In this document: piece after piece, positions 12,401 to 21,166 of the stretch
How positions within the stretch are numbered: position 1 is the stretch's first letter
How the letters are laid out: every line of letters starts with the position of its first letter
Assembly (NCBI GenBank): GCA_030620095.1
Contig: JAUTXW010000064.1
Location: 1-64,000 of the forward strand
Origin: Kuschelorhynchus macadamiae
Lineage: Eukaryota; Arthropoda; Insecta; Coleoptera; Curculionidae
DNA length: 64,000 nucleotides
Direction: 5' to 3'
Notes under the pieces: model-generated
What the model was told of the DNA's origin: nothing
What the model saw: the letters and a program-made list of their open reading frames with translations, nothing else
Databases searched by the model: none
Position numbers and translations under genes: made by a program

Positions 12401-15400
12401 AGGGATTGTATGACTTGGGTTTACATCGGAAACATTTAATGCACTTTGAAAGGCATTTATAGATGGCACTCCGAGGCGAAAGGATCCAAAATTGTTGAAG
12501 TAATAAATATTGCATCGTTTTAAGCCCAGGATGCAGATATGTGTTATGAGTAAATTCAATTATTAACTCAGTAAGCCTATGGGACTTAGGCAGTAAAATT
12601 GGATGTTTGACATCATATGAAAATTGAGATTTTCTGAGTCTACCACCAACTCTTAGTAAACCATCAGCGTCGATAAAAGGAGCAAGTTTTCTAAAAGGTT
12701 TAGGTAGCAAGGAATTTTGCTTTATTTTTAAAATAATATCTGAAAACGTCTCTTGTTGGACGTGCTTTACGATAACTTTAAGTGAAGAGCCAATTTCACG
12801 AGAACTTAAAATACCGTGAAGGTTTGACTTTAATTTTATATTTGAAATAAAACGAAGAATATAAGCAACTATCCTTAGAATTTTCAGCCAACTAGAAAAT
12901 TTCTCTAACAAAAGAAGAATAAAATTTGGGGAAGAAATAATGTTGGATAAAACCACAGTGTTTTCTTCCTTAGATACGTCAGGATCGGTTGGGGAATAAA
13001 AATTAGGTTGTGTTGGCCAGAAATCCTTTGCTTGTGAAAGAAACTCGGGACCAGACCACCATATTTTTGTATCTAAAAGTTGCGCAGGGGTAAGACCGCG
13101 ACTGGCACAATCAGCAGGATTCAACGCTGATGGGACGAAATGCCAAGAAGAAACGGGTATGAGCTCTTGAATATGGTTAACCCTATTAGCTACAAAGGTT
13201 TTCCACTTGTGCGGGGAAGAAGACAACCAAGTAAGTGTGACCATAGAATCTGACCACAAGTATAGATCGTCAAAAGTAATAAGATCAGCAAAACTTTCCT
13301 TAATGAAAATAGCTAGATCAACTAACAAAATGGCGGCCATGAGTTCTAGCCTAGCAATAGACTGAGTTTTTAATGGCGCTACTCGACATTTCGAGCAAAC
13401 AAGGAAGGTTTTTACGGCATATCCGTTTTGTGACGCATCGCCAAAACCGTGTAATTCAATTCGAGATATTAACGTAGACCCGACGTACCGAGGAATTTTT
13501 ATAATACCAAGTTGAGGCATTTCGGCTTTAAAGGTATCCCGAATATCTGAAATAGCCTTAGACGGGGGTTCATCCCAGGAAACTTTAGATTCCCATAAAC
13601 GCTGCAAAAGAAGTTTGGCAAGTAGAAGGCAAGGAGCAATAAATCCAAGGGGATCGAAGATTCGACTAATCTCCGATAACATATTTCTTTTTGTACAAGG
13701 ACGGTCGACAGGGGTGTAAGTATATGAAAAAGCATCTGAATTAGTATTCCATTTGAGACCAAGTACCTTAATAAATGATGGTTCCTCCTTATCAAAAGTA
13801 CAAGAACTTTGAACATCAGAAGATGGAATAGAAGCCAAGAGAGAAGGGTGATTACTTGCCCATTTGCTCATTTCGAAACCTCCCCTTTTCATAACCTCAA
13901 TGACGTCAGATTGAAGTGCTAAAGCTGACTCCAAACAATCACTTCCTAGTAGTCCGTCATCAATATAGAATTGACTGCGAATAGCCTGAGCAGCCTTAGG
14001 GAAAGAAGCTTCTTCCTGCGCCGCAAGTTCTTTTAAAGTCCTTAAGGCCAAGTATGGGGAAGAATTAATTCCATAAACCACAGTACGTAAGAAATATTCC
14101 TGAAGAGGATCGCTCGGTTTGAAACGCCATAAAATTCGTTGATAGGTCCAAAACTCAGGATGAACAGAAATTTGTCTGTACATTTGCTTTATGTCACAAA
14201 CAAAGACGTAGGCGAAAAATCGAAATTTTAAAAGAAGCGTAGAAATATCCTGTTGTAATTTAGGACCTACAAGAAGAGTGTCATTAAGACTAACACCGTT
14301 AATGTCACGCAAGCTTGCGTCGAATACAACTCTAATTTTAGAGTCAAATGCCTCTTGTTTGAAGACAGCATGGTGGGCGATATAGTAACCCGATAAAGAT
14401 CTATAATCGTCTTGGGGAACCAAAGACATATGACCTTTATCTAAGTAATCTTGCATAAACTTTACATATTTTGTATGCAAGTCGGGGTTTTTGCAAAAAC
14501 GATTTTCAAGCATGCCGAAGCGGCGATAAGCTTGAGAGTAAGTGTCAATAAATTTAGGCTTTGATTGACGAGATGGTAATGGTACCGAAAATCGTCCCGA
14601 AGTATCCCTAAACGTCAGAGTTTTATAAATTTCCTCACATTGTTTTTCTTCAGGGAGAAAAACGATTGTTTAGGAAGATGCTCAATTTCCCAAAATTTAC
14701 GTAATACAATATCAATATTATCCTCTACTGAGATGTAGCAACTCAAAAGAGAGGTTGAAGCTTCGCAAGAAACATTGGTTTTTCCCTGCAACACATAACC
14801 AAAGATGGTCTCCAAAGCAACAGGCTGATCAGGACTCCCAATAATACGACCAGATCTTAATACAAGAGGTACGAGTTCAGCACCAATAAGCATGTCGATA
14901 GGACCCGGCGTGTGAAAATTATTATCAGCAAGCTTCAAGTATTTAATGTGTTCAAGTTGATCAGGATTAATATGAATCTTAGGCTGGTTAGAACAAACCT
15001 TTGGTATGATAATAGCTTCACACGAAAGTAAGGGATTTGGTTCACCATGAGGTTTTATTATACACTGTGTAGAACCATTTTTAGTGCAAGTAGACATTCC
15101 ATTTAAACCTTCAACGGGGACAGAAAAACTTTTACGTTTAAGACCAAGTCGGCGTACGCAAGACTCAGAAATAAAATTTGCCATGGACCCGGTATCCAGA
15201 AGTATCCGAATTTTCTGAAAATTACCTCGAATATCTTTGATGTCTACTTCACACGTAGACAAAAGAATAGTTTGTTGAGAGGCAGAAAAATGGTTCGCAA
15301 TACAATGAGTATTAGTAATTGGCTTGGTAGAATTAATAATGGGGTCAGAACTAGAAATGTGGGGCATAGAAGTTCCTTGAAAAGTATCCCTATGAGAGGG

Positions 15401-18188
15401 CTGTCCTTGGACTGAAGGTATTGTAGAAGACGTTTTACCAAAGTGCAAAGTGGTATGGTGTGGCGATTTGCACACCCTGCATTTGTGAGAAGACCCGCAA
15501 TTTTTAAGAGAATGAGGAGATACTAAACAGTTGACGCATAATTTGTGCTGTTTGACAAATGAAAACCTGTCATGCGGCGATTTCGCCAAAAAAGCAGGGC
15601 ACTTATATAATGCGTGAGAAGTCGAGCATAAAAAACATTTTTTGTTACTCCTATTATCAACATCGGGGTCAAGCATTAAATTGAGAAACGATTTTTTATT
15701 ACCTTTTGGGATTTCCGCACTTTTCAAAGAATAATTAACCGACTCCAAGGCTAAACACTGTTTTTCCAAAAATGAAATTAATTGCCTAAAGGTCGGCAGG
15801 ATTTGATTAAAACCATGTTCGAGCTCAAAGTCAGTTCTAGTTTTTGAATCCAATTTATTTATCAACAGATTAAACAATAAAAAACACCAATGTTCGACTG
15901 GGAAATTTAAGGCTCTAAAAGCAGCTATGTTCTCAGAAAAAATATTTAAAATTTGTCTAAGTTAATTTGCGGAAGCTTTTTGAACAGACGGAGCATGAAA
16001 AAGCTCATTATAATATTGTGTAGCTAGAATACGTTTATTTTGATAACGTTTTATCAGCATATCGTAGGCTACAGAATAGTTAAGTTCTGTAAGGGGGATG
16101 CCCTTAACTAAACTTAAGGGTTCCTTGTCTAATGACGTCAGCAAGTATTGAAATTTTTCAATGTTCGATAAGTCAGTATTATCATGAATAAGACTGTTAT
16201 ATAAGTCAAAAAAACTAGGCCAATTTTTATAATTGCCATCAAAAATAGGCAAATTGAGCTTGGGAAGCTTTATTTTTGTGGGAGCAGCGAAAGTGGAATT
16301 AGCTGAGGTATTAGCAGATAGAGATGCTTGACTACTTAAGAGAAAATCATGTTTTAAAGATTTTATGCCATAATAAGCTTTGTCTGCAGCACGCCTCATT
16401 TCATCATATTTTGCGAAATCATTGTCGTCAATTAAAGATATGACAGTATTATGAGCTGATTGAAATTCATTAAAAGTGCTGTCAACAGAATCTGCTCTGA
16501 CTAAAAAATTAGATTTTAAGGAGTCATCAGAAACGGCTTGCAGCCCAATTTCGTGTGCCTCTTCCAACCGCTTGAGTGCGATGGTTCGTTTTAAATTAGC
16601 TTTTGTTAATTTATCTGACATTTTGAAAGATGTTCAGTAGAACAAGAAAAAAATTAAAAATCAGAAAAGCGTTAAAAAATATCAAAATATATTTTATTTA
16701 CTATTTCAATAAATGCTGTTATTTTAACATATGCCTGCTGATGGTCAATATATAAGACAACAATTATACCTACACAAAATTGTATGCTATTTTATTTGTG
16801 ATATAATACAAACAAAATAAAAAATATCAGAAGTTGTGATGCCGCAAAACAAATATCAATAGTGCAAAGTTAGGCGAATGGTACTTGCCACATAAATATT
16901 ATATGATGGCAAAGTAGAATAAATAAATTGTATTATTTATTGAAATAATTAAAGTTCGCAAAATATGCACATATGAGTATTTTGTTTATATTTAAAGAAG
17001 AACGAGAATAAGTTATTTCTGAATTTAAATGTATGAAAATACTTATTTATTAAATGTGGTACTGCGAGATTAAAAAAATAACAATAGACTGGCGCCGGGC
17101 GTCAGAGTGACGTCGCGACGGCGAATCGATGTGGAACGGAACGAATGTAGCTCGCCGGTTTGACGAAAGACGACAGGTTAGATATCCAAGCGTGCGCAAT
17201 TAAAAATAAGATCGGAATTAAGAAAATGGCTACCAACGAATCTTGTTTTAAAGCAATTTAAGTTATTAAATATTCAATTTGATCTCCATCCGGCTCGAAG
17301 GACCAAAATGATGTAGGAAATATGAAAATTCGATATATGGCGGACTGTATTGGGTAACTTTTAAAACAATAAAACGTTGATAATTAGCAAAATTAATTAA
17401 TTGATGAAAGGAAACACAATCGCTTACCTATCACAGTAGAACCGAATAGTTTCAGTGGCTGGGTTACTCAGTTCGCCCTAGAAGACCATCACACTACATC
17501 AATCTTGCCAATTTTCCAATTTTCTCGGGAAACCGATCCGAAAATACGCGTCGGCCGACGAAATGAACGAGTTCCGTTGTCACATGTGGTTAGTGCAGTA
17601 CTGATTTTTAAAATGTATCTTGACCTGCGCTGCGTGAGCCAGGAAGTTTCTTCCGTATTCTTGACGAATCACAGGGTTGCGATTGTGTATTTGAATACGA
17701 AACAAAATAATATCGAAAAGATTTGAAATTAATTATTAATTGATTTGTTTTGAAATTAATGAACAAAAGTAAAATAAAACAGAGTTACACAAACATTGTA
17801 CTTGTTTGATAGTTTTTACGTTAAACGTTTTCGGGATTTGCATTGTGTTCCAGGCCTAACCAACTTTTTAAACTGTATATAGACTTGTAATATCTTCAAT
17901 TATTTCTTTTATATTTGGAAAATTTTCTGTTTAATATTAATAAATATTATTATATAAACAAATTAAATTTGACTCAACATTCGTTTCTTGATGGCTTAGA
18001 TATTTAGAGTGATTTTTTTTTTTGACAAAATACTTTAATCTATTGTACAATCCATTATCTTAGTATTACAGGTAAAAAGAAATTATTCAAAATGTAAATT
18101 TCTTTTTCAGAAAATATTGAATGCTGCAAATGATAAGGCACGGACACTATCCAGGGCTAAAAACAGGGATAAGCGATCAGACTTTTAA
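187..18188 (+). CDS. IFRD1: Interferon-related developmental regulator 1-like (3' six exons)
   Basis: These exons encode about 420 C-terminal residues of an IFRD1/IFRD2 (PC4/TIS7) family protein. The family comprises nuclear and cytoplasmic transcriptional co-regulators, with a reported ribosome-linked role for IFRD2. Coding exons are 187-454, 608-809, 8966-9210, 9434-9677, 10158-10385 and 18111-18188. All joins use GT-AG and keep one open frame. An acidic, Ser-rich N-terminal stretch comes first, then the alpha-helical repeat core (block around CIEKSLKKGGPDEKCAAAEL), then the C-terminal IFRD domain (KFGKDVLSLDTW) and a short basic tail ending RDKRSDF. Human IFRD1 has about 450 residues, so only a short N-terminus should be missing. 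The introns hold LINE remnants (810-8965) and an antisense BEL element (10386-18110). IFRD2 is the alternative name, as insects usually carry a single homologue. Confidence 0.94.
608..809 (+). CDS. IFRD1: IFRD1-like exon (helical repeat core)
   Basis: The acceptor TTTTTAG ends at 607 and the donor GTAAGA starts at 810. The Arg codon split with the previous exon is restored across a 153-bp intron. The encoded block (LCDCIEKSLKKGGPDEKCAA, then a stretch with VQLGTDSLSEDIF) is the most recognisable IFRD signature here. Confidence 0.94.
1479..1498. repeat. (TA)n microsatellite
   Basis: A run of about ten TA dinucleotides, preceded by a T tract. Confidence 0.9.
1506..1550. repeat. 19-bp tandem repeat, about 2.4 units
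   Basis: Units at 1506-1524 and 1525-1543 both begin GAACACGAGACAC and differ at about two positions. A third partial unit begins GAACACT at 1544. Confidence 0.8.
1790..2540 (-). mobile_element. LINE RT fragment (jockey/CR1-like), copy 1
   Basis: Translations on the minus strand give the reverse transcriptase stretch FASYLSDRKQTIKMNDVYSD, then GVSLGKVLGPLLYNLYINSL, the counterpart of the usual GVPQGTVLGPLLF. Farther on (about 1800-1960) comes a segment with VETIKCLGIFIDKHLK, the region after the catalytic YADD in this LINE group. Several stops and shifts make it a pseudogene. It overlaps in content with the next LINE at 2668-3492, so it is a separate insertion. Confidence 0.8.
2668..3492 (-). 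pseudogene. LINE reverse transcriptase domain (ORF2 remnant)
   Basis: This is an open stretch of 274 codons. It shows the RT hallmarks LKNKKSSGVDGISA, PGNYRTISILSTFPKIFEK, DLSKAFDSLDHSVLL and GVPQGNVLGSFLFICYINDL. The catalytic FADD/YADD box has decayed to a form around YTFDTN, so it cannot be active. The best family match by eye is jockey/CR1-type arthropod LINEs. Confidence 0.88.
3804..4172 (-). pseudogene. LINE ORF2 linker between endonuclease and RT
   Basis: The translation contains DHTCQGT and DWQLVFEVSESDVNGQWNAF followed by FNFCYPVKTIRV. These correspond to the SDHxxV end of the endonuclease and the connecting region that precedes the RT in CR1/jockey ORF2 proteins. Confidence 0.75.
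4480..5260 (-). other. Unassigned insert in the LINE endonuclease, with a 124-codon ORF
   Basis: The endonuclease coding sequence is recognisable on both sides: GGRAVYVKQGILCKPRNDL on the 5' side and ECAAVELSIDEGRIVILSIY on the 3' side. This block between them is not. It contains an open frame at 4511-4885 on the minus strand, rich in Arg, Glu and Cys (for example CITWCTKQLENAREYQGSRE), with higher GC than its surroundings. I do not recognise the protein. It may be part of another nested mobile element or a chance frame. Confidence 0.35.
5600..6738 (-). pseudogene. LINE ORF1 protein remnant with PHD-like zinc finger
   Basis: The likely start is the ATG at 6738-6736 (MAADNELHSRRSDKKC). A Cys/His-rich finger follows (CVFC, CLLC, YHSQC, CFEC spacing), of the PHD-like type seen in ORF1 of some arthropod LINEs, then a coiled-coil-like stretch (ALWEKVQFLEEKLETIQTKS). 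The C-terminal part has WLFVSRLVLDTT and CEKIRTKSRQM, then an ANFWPEGV motif around 5645. It is broken into at least three frames. Confidence 0.78.
6835..7140 (-). mobile_element. Small LINE ORF2 fragment
   Basis: The minus strand encodes a short stretch with KDMAIYYNKYFNEIGINMQN and then NSMFLLPA. This is the region just before the RT in CR1/jockey ORF2. It abuts the 5' end of the larger LINE but belongs to a different part of the element, so it is a separate fragment. Confidence 0.65.
8966..9210 (+). CDS. IFRD1: IFRD1-like exon
   Basis: The acceptor TTCAG ends at 8965 and the donor GTAAGT starts at 9211. The exon opens in phase 0 with CCLTLGNIAFLCGGDI and ends two bases into a Pro codon. 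The helical repeat core continues with GAMHAAALSAWALLFTL, a typical HEAT-like family helix. Confidence 0.94.
9434..9677 (+). CDS. IFRD1: IFRD1-like exon
   Basis: The acceptor TTTCAG ends at 9433 and the donor GTAAGA starts at 9678. The split Pro codon is completed. It encodes LLDSAHLEVRMAAGEALALI, then an acidic run and KYRAKKDRKQQRATFRDI, which matches the conserved RAKKDRKQQRS-type motif of IFRD proteins. Confidence 0.95.
9678..10157 (+). other. 480-bp IFRD1 intron
   Basis: GTAAGA donor and TTTTTAG acceptor, phase 0. The interior is AT-rich and shows no other feature. Confidence 0.8.
10158..10385 (+). CDS. IFRD1: IFRD1-like exon (C-terminal IFRD domain)
   Basis: The acceptor ends at 10157 and the donor GTAAAT starts at 10386, phase 0 at both ends. 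It encodes LQVKFGKDVLSLDTWVKRKQ and GINNHL-like segments. These belong to the IFRD C-terminal domain, which normally carries the SWxxxRxY-type region. Reading on past the donor gives about 60 unrelated residues, so splicing to 18111 is the better model. Confidence 0.92.
10882..11368 (-). repeat. BEL element 3' LTR
   Basis: It is the left copy on the map and the 3' LTR of the minus-strand element. It starts TGATGTAGG and ends CACAAACA. Its offset to the other copy is constant at 6427 bp, so there are no indels. The single visible difference is C at about 11359 versus T in the partner. A 73-codon frame inside appears in both LTRs and is not a gene I recognise. Confidence 0.97.
11369..11385 (-). 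promoter_or_regulatory. Polypurine-like tract next to the 3' LTR
   Basis: On the minus strand the bases just before the 3' LTR read TTTTGGTGGGGTGAA. This G/A-rich tract sits where plus-strand DNA synthesis of an LTR element is primed. Confidence 0.6.
11475..14513 (-). pseudogene. BEL/Pao pol: RT, RNase H and integrase
   Basis: A long open stretch of 1012 codons carries the RT (CDIKQMYRQI at about residue 106 and the catalytic YIDD at 183-186), then an RNase H region (WSDSMVTLTWL), an HHCC zinc-binding region (HNTYLHPG...KCIKCFRC) and a DDE integrase (VDFAGPF, TSDQGTNF and the Glu in NGLAEAGVKSFK). All three integrase acidic residues are visible. The frame continues upstream of 14513 to about 14660, where it meets the frameshift that separates it from protease. 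It ends at a stop at 11475. By itself it looks intact; it is classed as a pseudogene because in BEL elements pol is made from a single gag-pol frame. Confidence 0.93.
14615..15877 (-). pseudogene. BEL/Pao gag C-terminus and aspartic protease
   Basis: The open stretch encodes the C-terminal part of Gag with Cys/His zinc knuckles (KCFLC, YKCPAF, KLCVNCLVSPHSLKNC, KCRVC...HH). A retroviral-type aspartic protease follows, with the active-site motif LLDTGSMANFI. The frame is the same as that of the upstream gag piece and opens directly after the stop at 15962-15964. Near its 3' end the frame slips by one base at an A run (14658-14662 on the plus strand) and then hits a stop at 14615. Confidence 0.9.
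15962..16621 (-). pseudogene. BEL/Pao gag N-terminal part, cut by a nonsense codon
   Basis: It starts at the ATG at 16621-16619 (MSDKLTKANLKRTIALKRLE). It carries the typical BEL Gag region KLPKLNLPIFDGNYKNWPSF and runs to a TAA at 15964-15962. Gag-like coding resumes in the same frame right after that codon, so the stop is a point nonsense change and not the natural end. Confidence 0.9.
16622..17287 (-). promoter_or_regulatory. BEL 5' leader between primer-binding site and gag
   Basis: About 670 bp of mostly AT-rich sequence contains a GC-rich island (about 17090-17175) with a TGACGTC palindrome at 17109-17115. No open frame is convincing. A long leader is normal for the family, and the island may hold promoter or packaging signals (inference). 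Confidence 0.5.
17288..17305 (-). promoter_or_regulatory. BEL primer-binding site, tRNA-Tyr type
   Basis: The plus strand reads ATCCGGCTCGAAGGACCA, three bases from the LTR. This is the 3' end of a eukaryotic tRNA-Tyr including CCA, so the minus-strand element carries the 18-nt complement as primer-binding site. The assignment rests on the tRNA-Tyr acceptor stem known from memory (CCTTCG pairing with CGAAGG). Confidence 0.85.
17309..17795 (-). repeat. BEL element 5' LTR
   Basis: It is the right copy on the map and the promoter-bearing 5' LTR of the minus-strand element. It has the same length and ends as the copy at 10882-11368, with one visible substitution. Confidence 0.97.
18111..18188 (+). 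CDS. IFRD1: IFRD1-like terminal exon
   Basis: The acceptor TCTTTTTCAG ends at 18110 and the exon keeps phase 0. It encodes KILNAANDKARTLSRAKNRD and ends KRSDF with a TAA at 18186-18188. The basic tail with ARTxxRxxxRDKR is the conserved C-terminus of IFRD1. This join across the BEL insertion supports the gene still being spliced correctly. Confidence 0.93.
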   Translation, partial: KILNAANDKARTLSRAKNRDKRSDF

Positions 18189-19545
18189 TGGTTTAGAAGT
18201 AATTGAAACACCTTTTTACCATGTTTTAATTTATTTTATGGTTATATAGTACAATTTTACAACTTGCTTACAACAGTTGATTATTAGTAATTTATTTTAT
18301 TAAAAATTGTGTGATTTTATCCTTGAATTTTATTTTTAAGTTATATTTTACTGAACATATTCCAGCTCAGTTCTTATCTGTGAGATACAAAAATTATTTG
18401 TATTATTGTTAATGCACAGTCACAACATATTAAAAACGTTAATTTAGTAATAAAATCTCACTAATCAGTCGGATTAGAATAATATTAAAACTATGTAGCC
18501 CATCTCTAAGGCAAATATTGTACCTTCCCTAGTAGTAACTTGGAATTTAATATGAAAGGAAAGTAGAAATTTTTTTTATTTCTTCAAGAAACATTTTAGG
18601 TTCACTAACCATATTTTCAGCCTCATGTAGTGTTTTTTTCTTTGGCTGCGTCACAATCTTTGTTGTACCTTTGGGAAACATATTTTAGCATTTTTTCTGC
18701 TTAAAGTCGATCTTTGTTTTTTCTGACAAATCTTTATTTTAATCTTGATTCTCTCCCAGAAAAATTACATGAAAAGATTAAGTAGCATACTTTGCTTATA
18801 GCTTCTCAGTCTTTAAGTGGTTGACATTCTGAAGTAAAATTGTTATGAAGTAAGAGTAGAAATATGTGTTTTTCCAAGCCGAAATATGCCTTATTATTTA
18901 ATATGTATTTTTTTATAGATGCCTCATTATTTTGATAAGTCTTTTATTTTAATAGGTAGGTTCGTAAATTACTAGAGAGACTTGGAGTTCGGGGGTAGCG
19001 TGTGAAATGTACATGGTTTACATAAGTTAAATTTTTCATATGCAATAATAATACAAGCCAGATTGTGGACTGGCAGAGGATATAATAATTATAAAGATTG
19101 CCCTCACTAGATGGACTATTAACGTAGTTACTGGATTAATGAGATTTTAAAGTACCAAACGCATGGTTTTGTACATAATTTATATAAAATTATGAAGCTT
19201 ACCAGTTTCACAGTTTTGGTTTTAAATGATATTGGAATACCACTATTAAGATTCCTACCTATAATTTTGTTGTATTTAAATTATTGGCAAGGTATACAAT
19301 TTTCCTATTGCAAATAATGTGAAATCGCCAAATTTATTTATTATTGACATAAATTGGAATGTATAAATTGTGTATTTGTTTTAAAAAATATATAGATTTA
19401 AAAAACTTAGTATTTTATTTCAGAGTCCTAAAAACCTTTTTGTAACATCTAAAATTAAATATCTGATATATAAAAAAAGCAAGATATTATTTTTCCTGTT
19501 TTAAAAATGTTTATTAAATAAATTGTATGTAAATCTTTTTTATAA
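18189..19545 (+). other. IFRD1 3' UTR and AT-rich intergenic sequence
   Basis: The sequence follows the IFRD1 stop. An AATAAA at 18449-18454 is a plausible poly(A) signal about 260 bp after the stop. Beyond it I see no gene or clear repeat. Confidence 0.6.
18449..18454 (+). terminator. Possible IFRD1 poly(A) signal
   Basis: A canonical AATAAA lies about 260 bp after the IFRD1 stop codon. AT-rich DNA yields such hexamers by chance, so this is tentative. Confidence 0.4.
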
Positions 19546-19548
19546 TGC

Positions 19549-19935
19549 AGTGGCGGGTCCGAAAATTAAAAATAAACGCATGTTTTTGAATTTTATAAAA
19601 TAAGCTTTTGGTATTCCGTATACATTTACCAAATACATTTTCAAATAAAGTTTAAAGGCTGCACGTTGAAAAGATGATTAAAAATTGTACTTGTGTTTAA
19701 ATTTTCACTCAGTTATAATATGCAGAGGCGGCTCGTGGAGAACTGATATTGATTTTTTTCCAAGATGTTTGAAAAAGTACTCAAGTTAAAAAAACACATG
19801 ATTTTCAAATTTATAAAATAAGATTTTTTTGTGTTTAATTTACATTTCCAAAAATATTTAGTCACGCAAAAGAATTTTCGAATAAAGTGTAAAAGCTTCA
19901 TATTAAAAACGTTATTAATTTTTTTTTCTTTAAAA
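19549..19935 (+). repeat. Two diverged direct copies of a CAGWGGCGG-ended repeat
   Basis: Copy A starts CAGTGGCGGGTCC at 19549 and copy B starts CAGAGGCGGCTCG at 19723. In both, an A-rich stretch is followed by a TTTATAAAATAAG block (about 19595 and 19813) and then a block with TCGAATAAAGT or TCAAATAAAGT. The first bases resemble hAT-type termini, but I found no matching right end for either copy. Confidence 0.55.
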
Positions 19936-19940
19936 TATAT

Positions 19941-20423
19941 TTTTCTGCGACTGTCATTAAAAGCCTTTATTGTATGTTCCATAGTAGTTTCGGAACGTAG
20001 TGCATTGTTTTATACATATTTTCATTGTGCTTTAATTACATAGCTACCGCCTAGCAACGAAAGCAATACAAAGAAAAAGTAAATAACTATTATTTTCAAT
20101 TAAGATTGAGTTTGATATGTTACGACTGCTACTATTACATAATGATCTTTTAAAGACTATAAAACACTTCAAACTCAATCTTATTTGAAAATAATAATTA
20201 TTGTAATTTACTTTGTTTGTATTTGCATTGCTTTTTGCTAGGGCTTCTGGACGCGGCGCCATCTTTATTAAAACTTACCCGTGCACAAAGGGAACTTTGT
20301 TTGAACTAGTTGAATCACCATGGTGATTGAAGCACGATGAAAATATGTATAAAATAGTGCACTACGTTCCGAAATTACTATTGAACATACAATAAAGGCT
20401 TTTATTGACAGTCGTAGAAAAAG
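19941..20423. repeat. Imperfect foldback (long inverted repeat)
   Basis: The plus strand from about 19941 to 20130 is the imperfect reverse complement of about 20160 to 20423. Matching blocks are TAAAAGCCTTTATTGTATGT with CGGAACGTAGTGCA, and further in AAGATTGAGTTTGA. The right arm carries about 90 bp extra, including GGCGCCGCGTCC read on the minus strand. I see no transposase, so it is best read as a non-autonomous foldback element. Confidence 0.75.
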
Positions 20424-20424
20424 A

Positions 20425-21160
20425 TTATTATTAATAGCAGTCGTAGAAAAGTATAGTTTAAAACTCGCATGGAATGACCATGTATGATTTGTCATTTGGT
20501 GTCATTCCATGCTCGTTGTACAATATACTATTTTCTGTGTGGAAAAATGAATATATGGGACTAAAATCAATCAGTTTGTAATGATGTCATATAGTAGGCG
20601 ATGCTAAATATGCTGACATCCGAAAATTCACGACGCTCGCCGATTAATTTAATATTGAGGGTCAACCAGTACGTGTGACTAATTTTACCTAAAATTCGTT
20701 GACAAGATATTTTCCTAGGCAGTGGGAAATAAGAGCCGTTGACTTGCGATCGAAAAGCGTAATTTGAATCTCGGTGTGGCGAGCACTTTTTAAATACACT
20801 CGGTATCCCTGGTTCGGTACCTTCCCGAGGTGCCTTTAATGATTCGTTGTAATCTTAGTAAAGAAATTTAAAAACCTATTTTATTCATTTGACTTCAAAT
20901 TTGCATAAAAAATAGACTAAGATCAGGGATAAACTGGTAAAATTTTGGTACGGATTCAACATGGCGGGACAAAATGGTGGATTATTATAATTTTTAAAAA
21001 ATCAGTATGCAGTGTAGTGCAGTCACACAGATTGACTGTAATTCACAAATCGACTGTATAATTTGTACAAATGTCTTCGATCGTCAATAACCTATTAAAA
21101 ATAAATTAAATTATGTGAAAATTGTTTTAAATTACTAATTGTAATCAACCGTCACATAGT
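20425..21160. other. Intergenic sequence with one copy of the dispersed satellite unit
   Basis: There is no gene. Around 20885-20990 is a copy of the unit found in tandem at 51-52.8 kb (TTTGACTTCAAATTTGCATA, then CAACATGGCGGGACAAAATG). Confidence 0.6.
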
Positions 21161-21166
21161 ATCAAA

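Larger units (their letters stand above)
10882..17795 (-). mobile_element. BEL/Pao LTR retrotransposon inserted in the last IFRD1 intron
   Basis: This is a 6914-bp element in antisense to IFRD1. It has two 487-bp LTRs that I could align with a single difference, a primer-binding site, a polypurine-like tract, and gag, protease, RT, RNase H and integrase in BEL/Pao order. The LTRs read TG...CA on either strand. Flanks GTGTA (10877-10881) and TTGTA (17796-17800) agree at four of five bases and look like a target-site duplication. One stop and one frameshift break the frame (15962 and about 14660), so this copy should not make a full polyprotein. The near-identical LTRs imply a recent insertion. 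Confidence 0.97.

Noticed and set aside
19831..20043. Two similar frames (19831-20043 + and 20268-20495 -) as paralogous genes
   Set aside because: They are the translations of the two arms of one inverted repeat.
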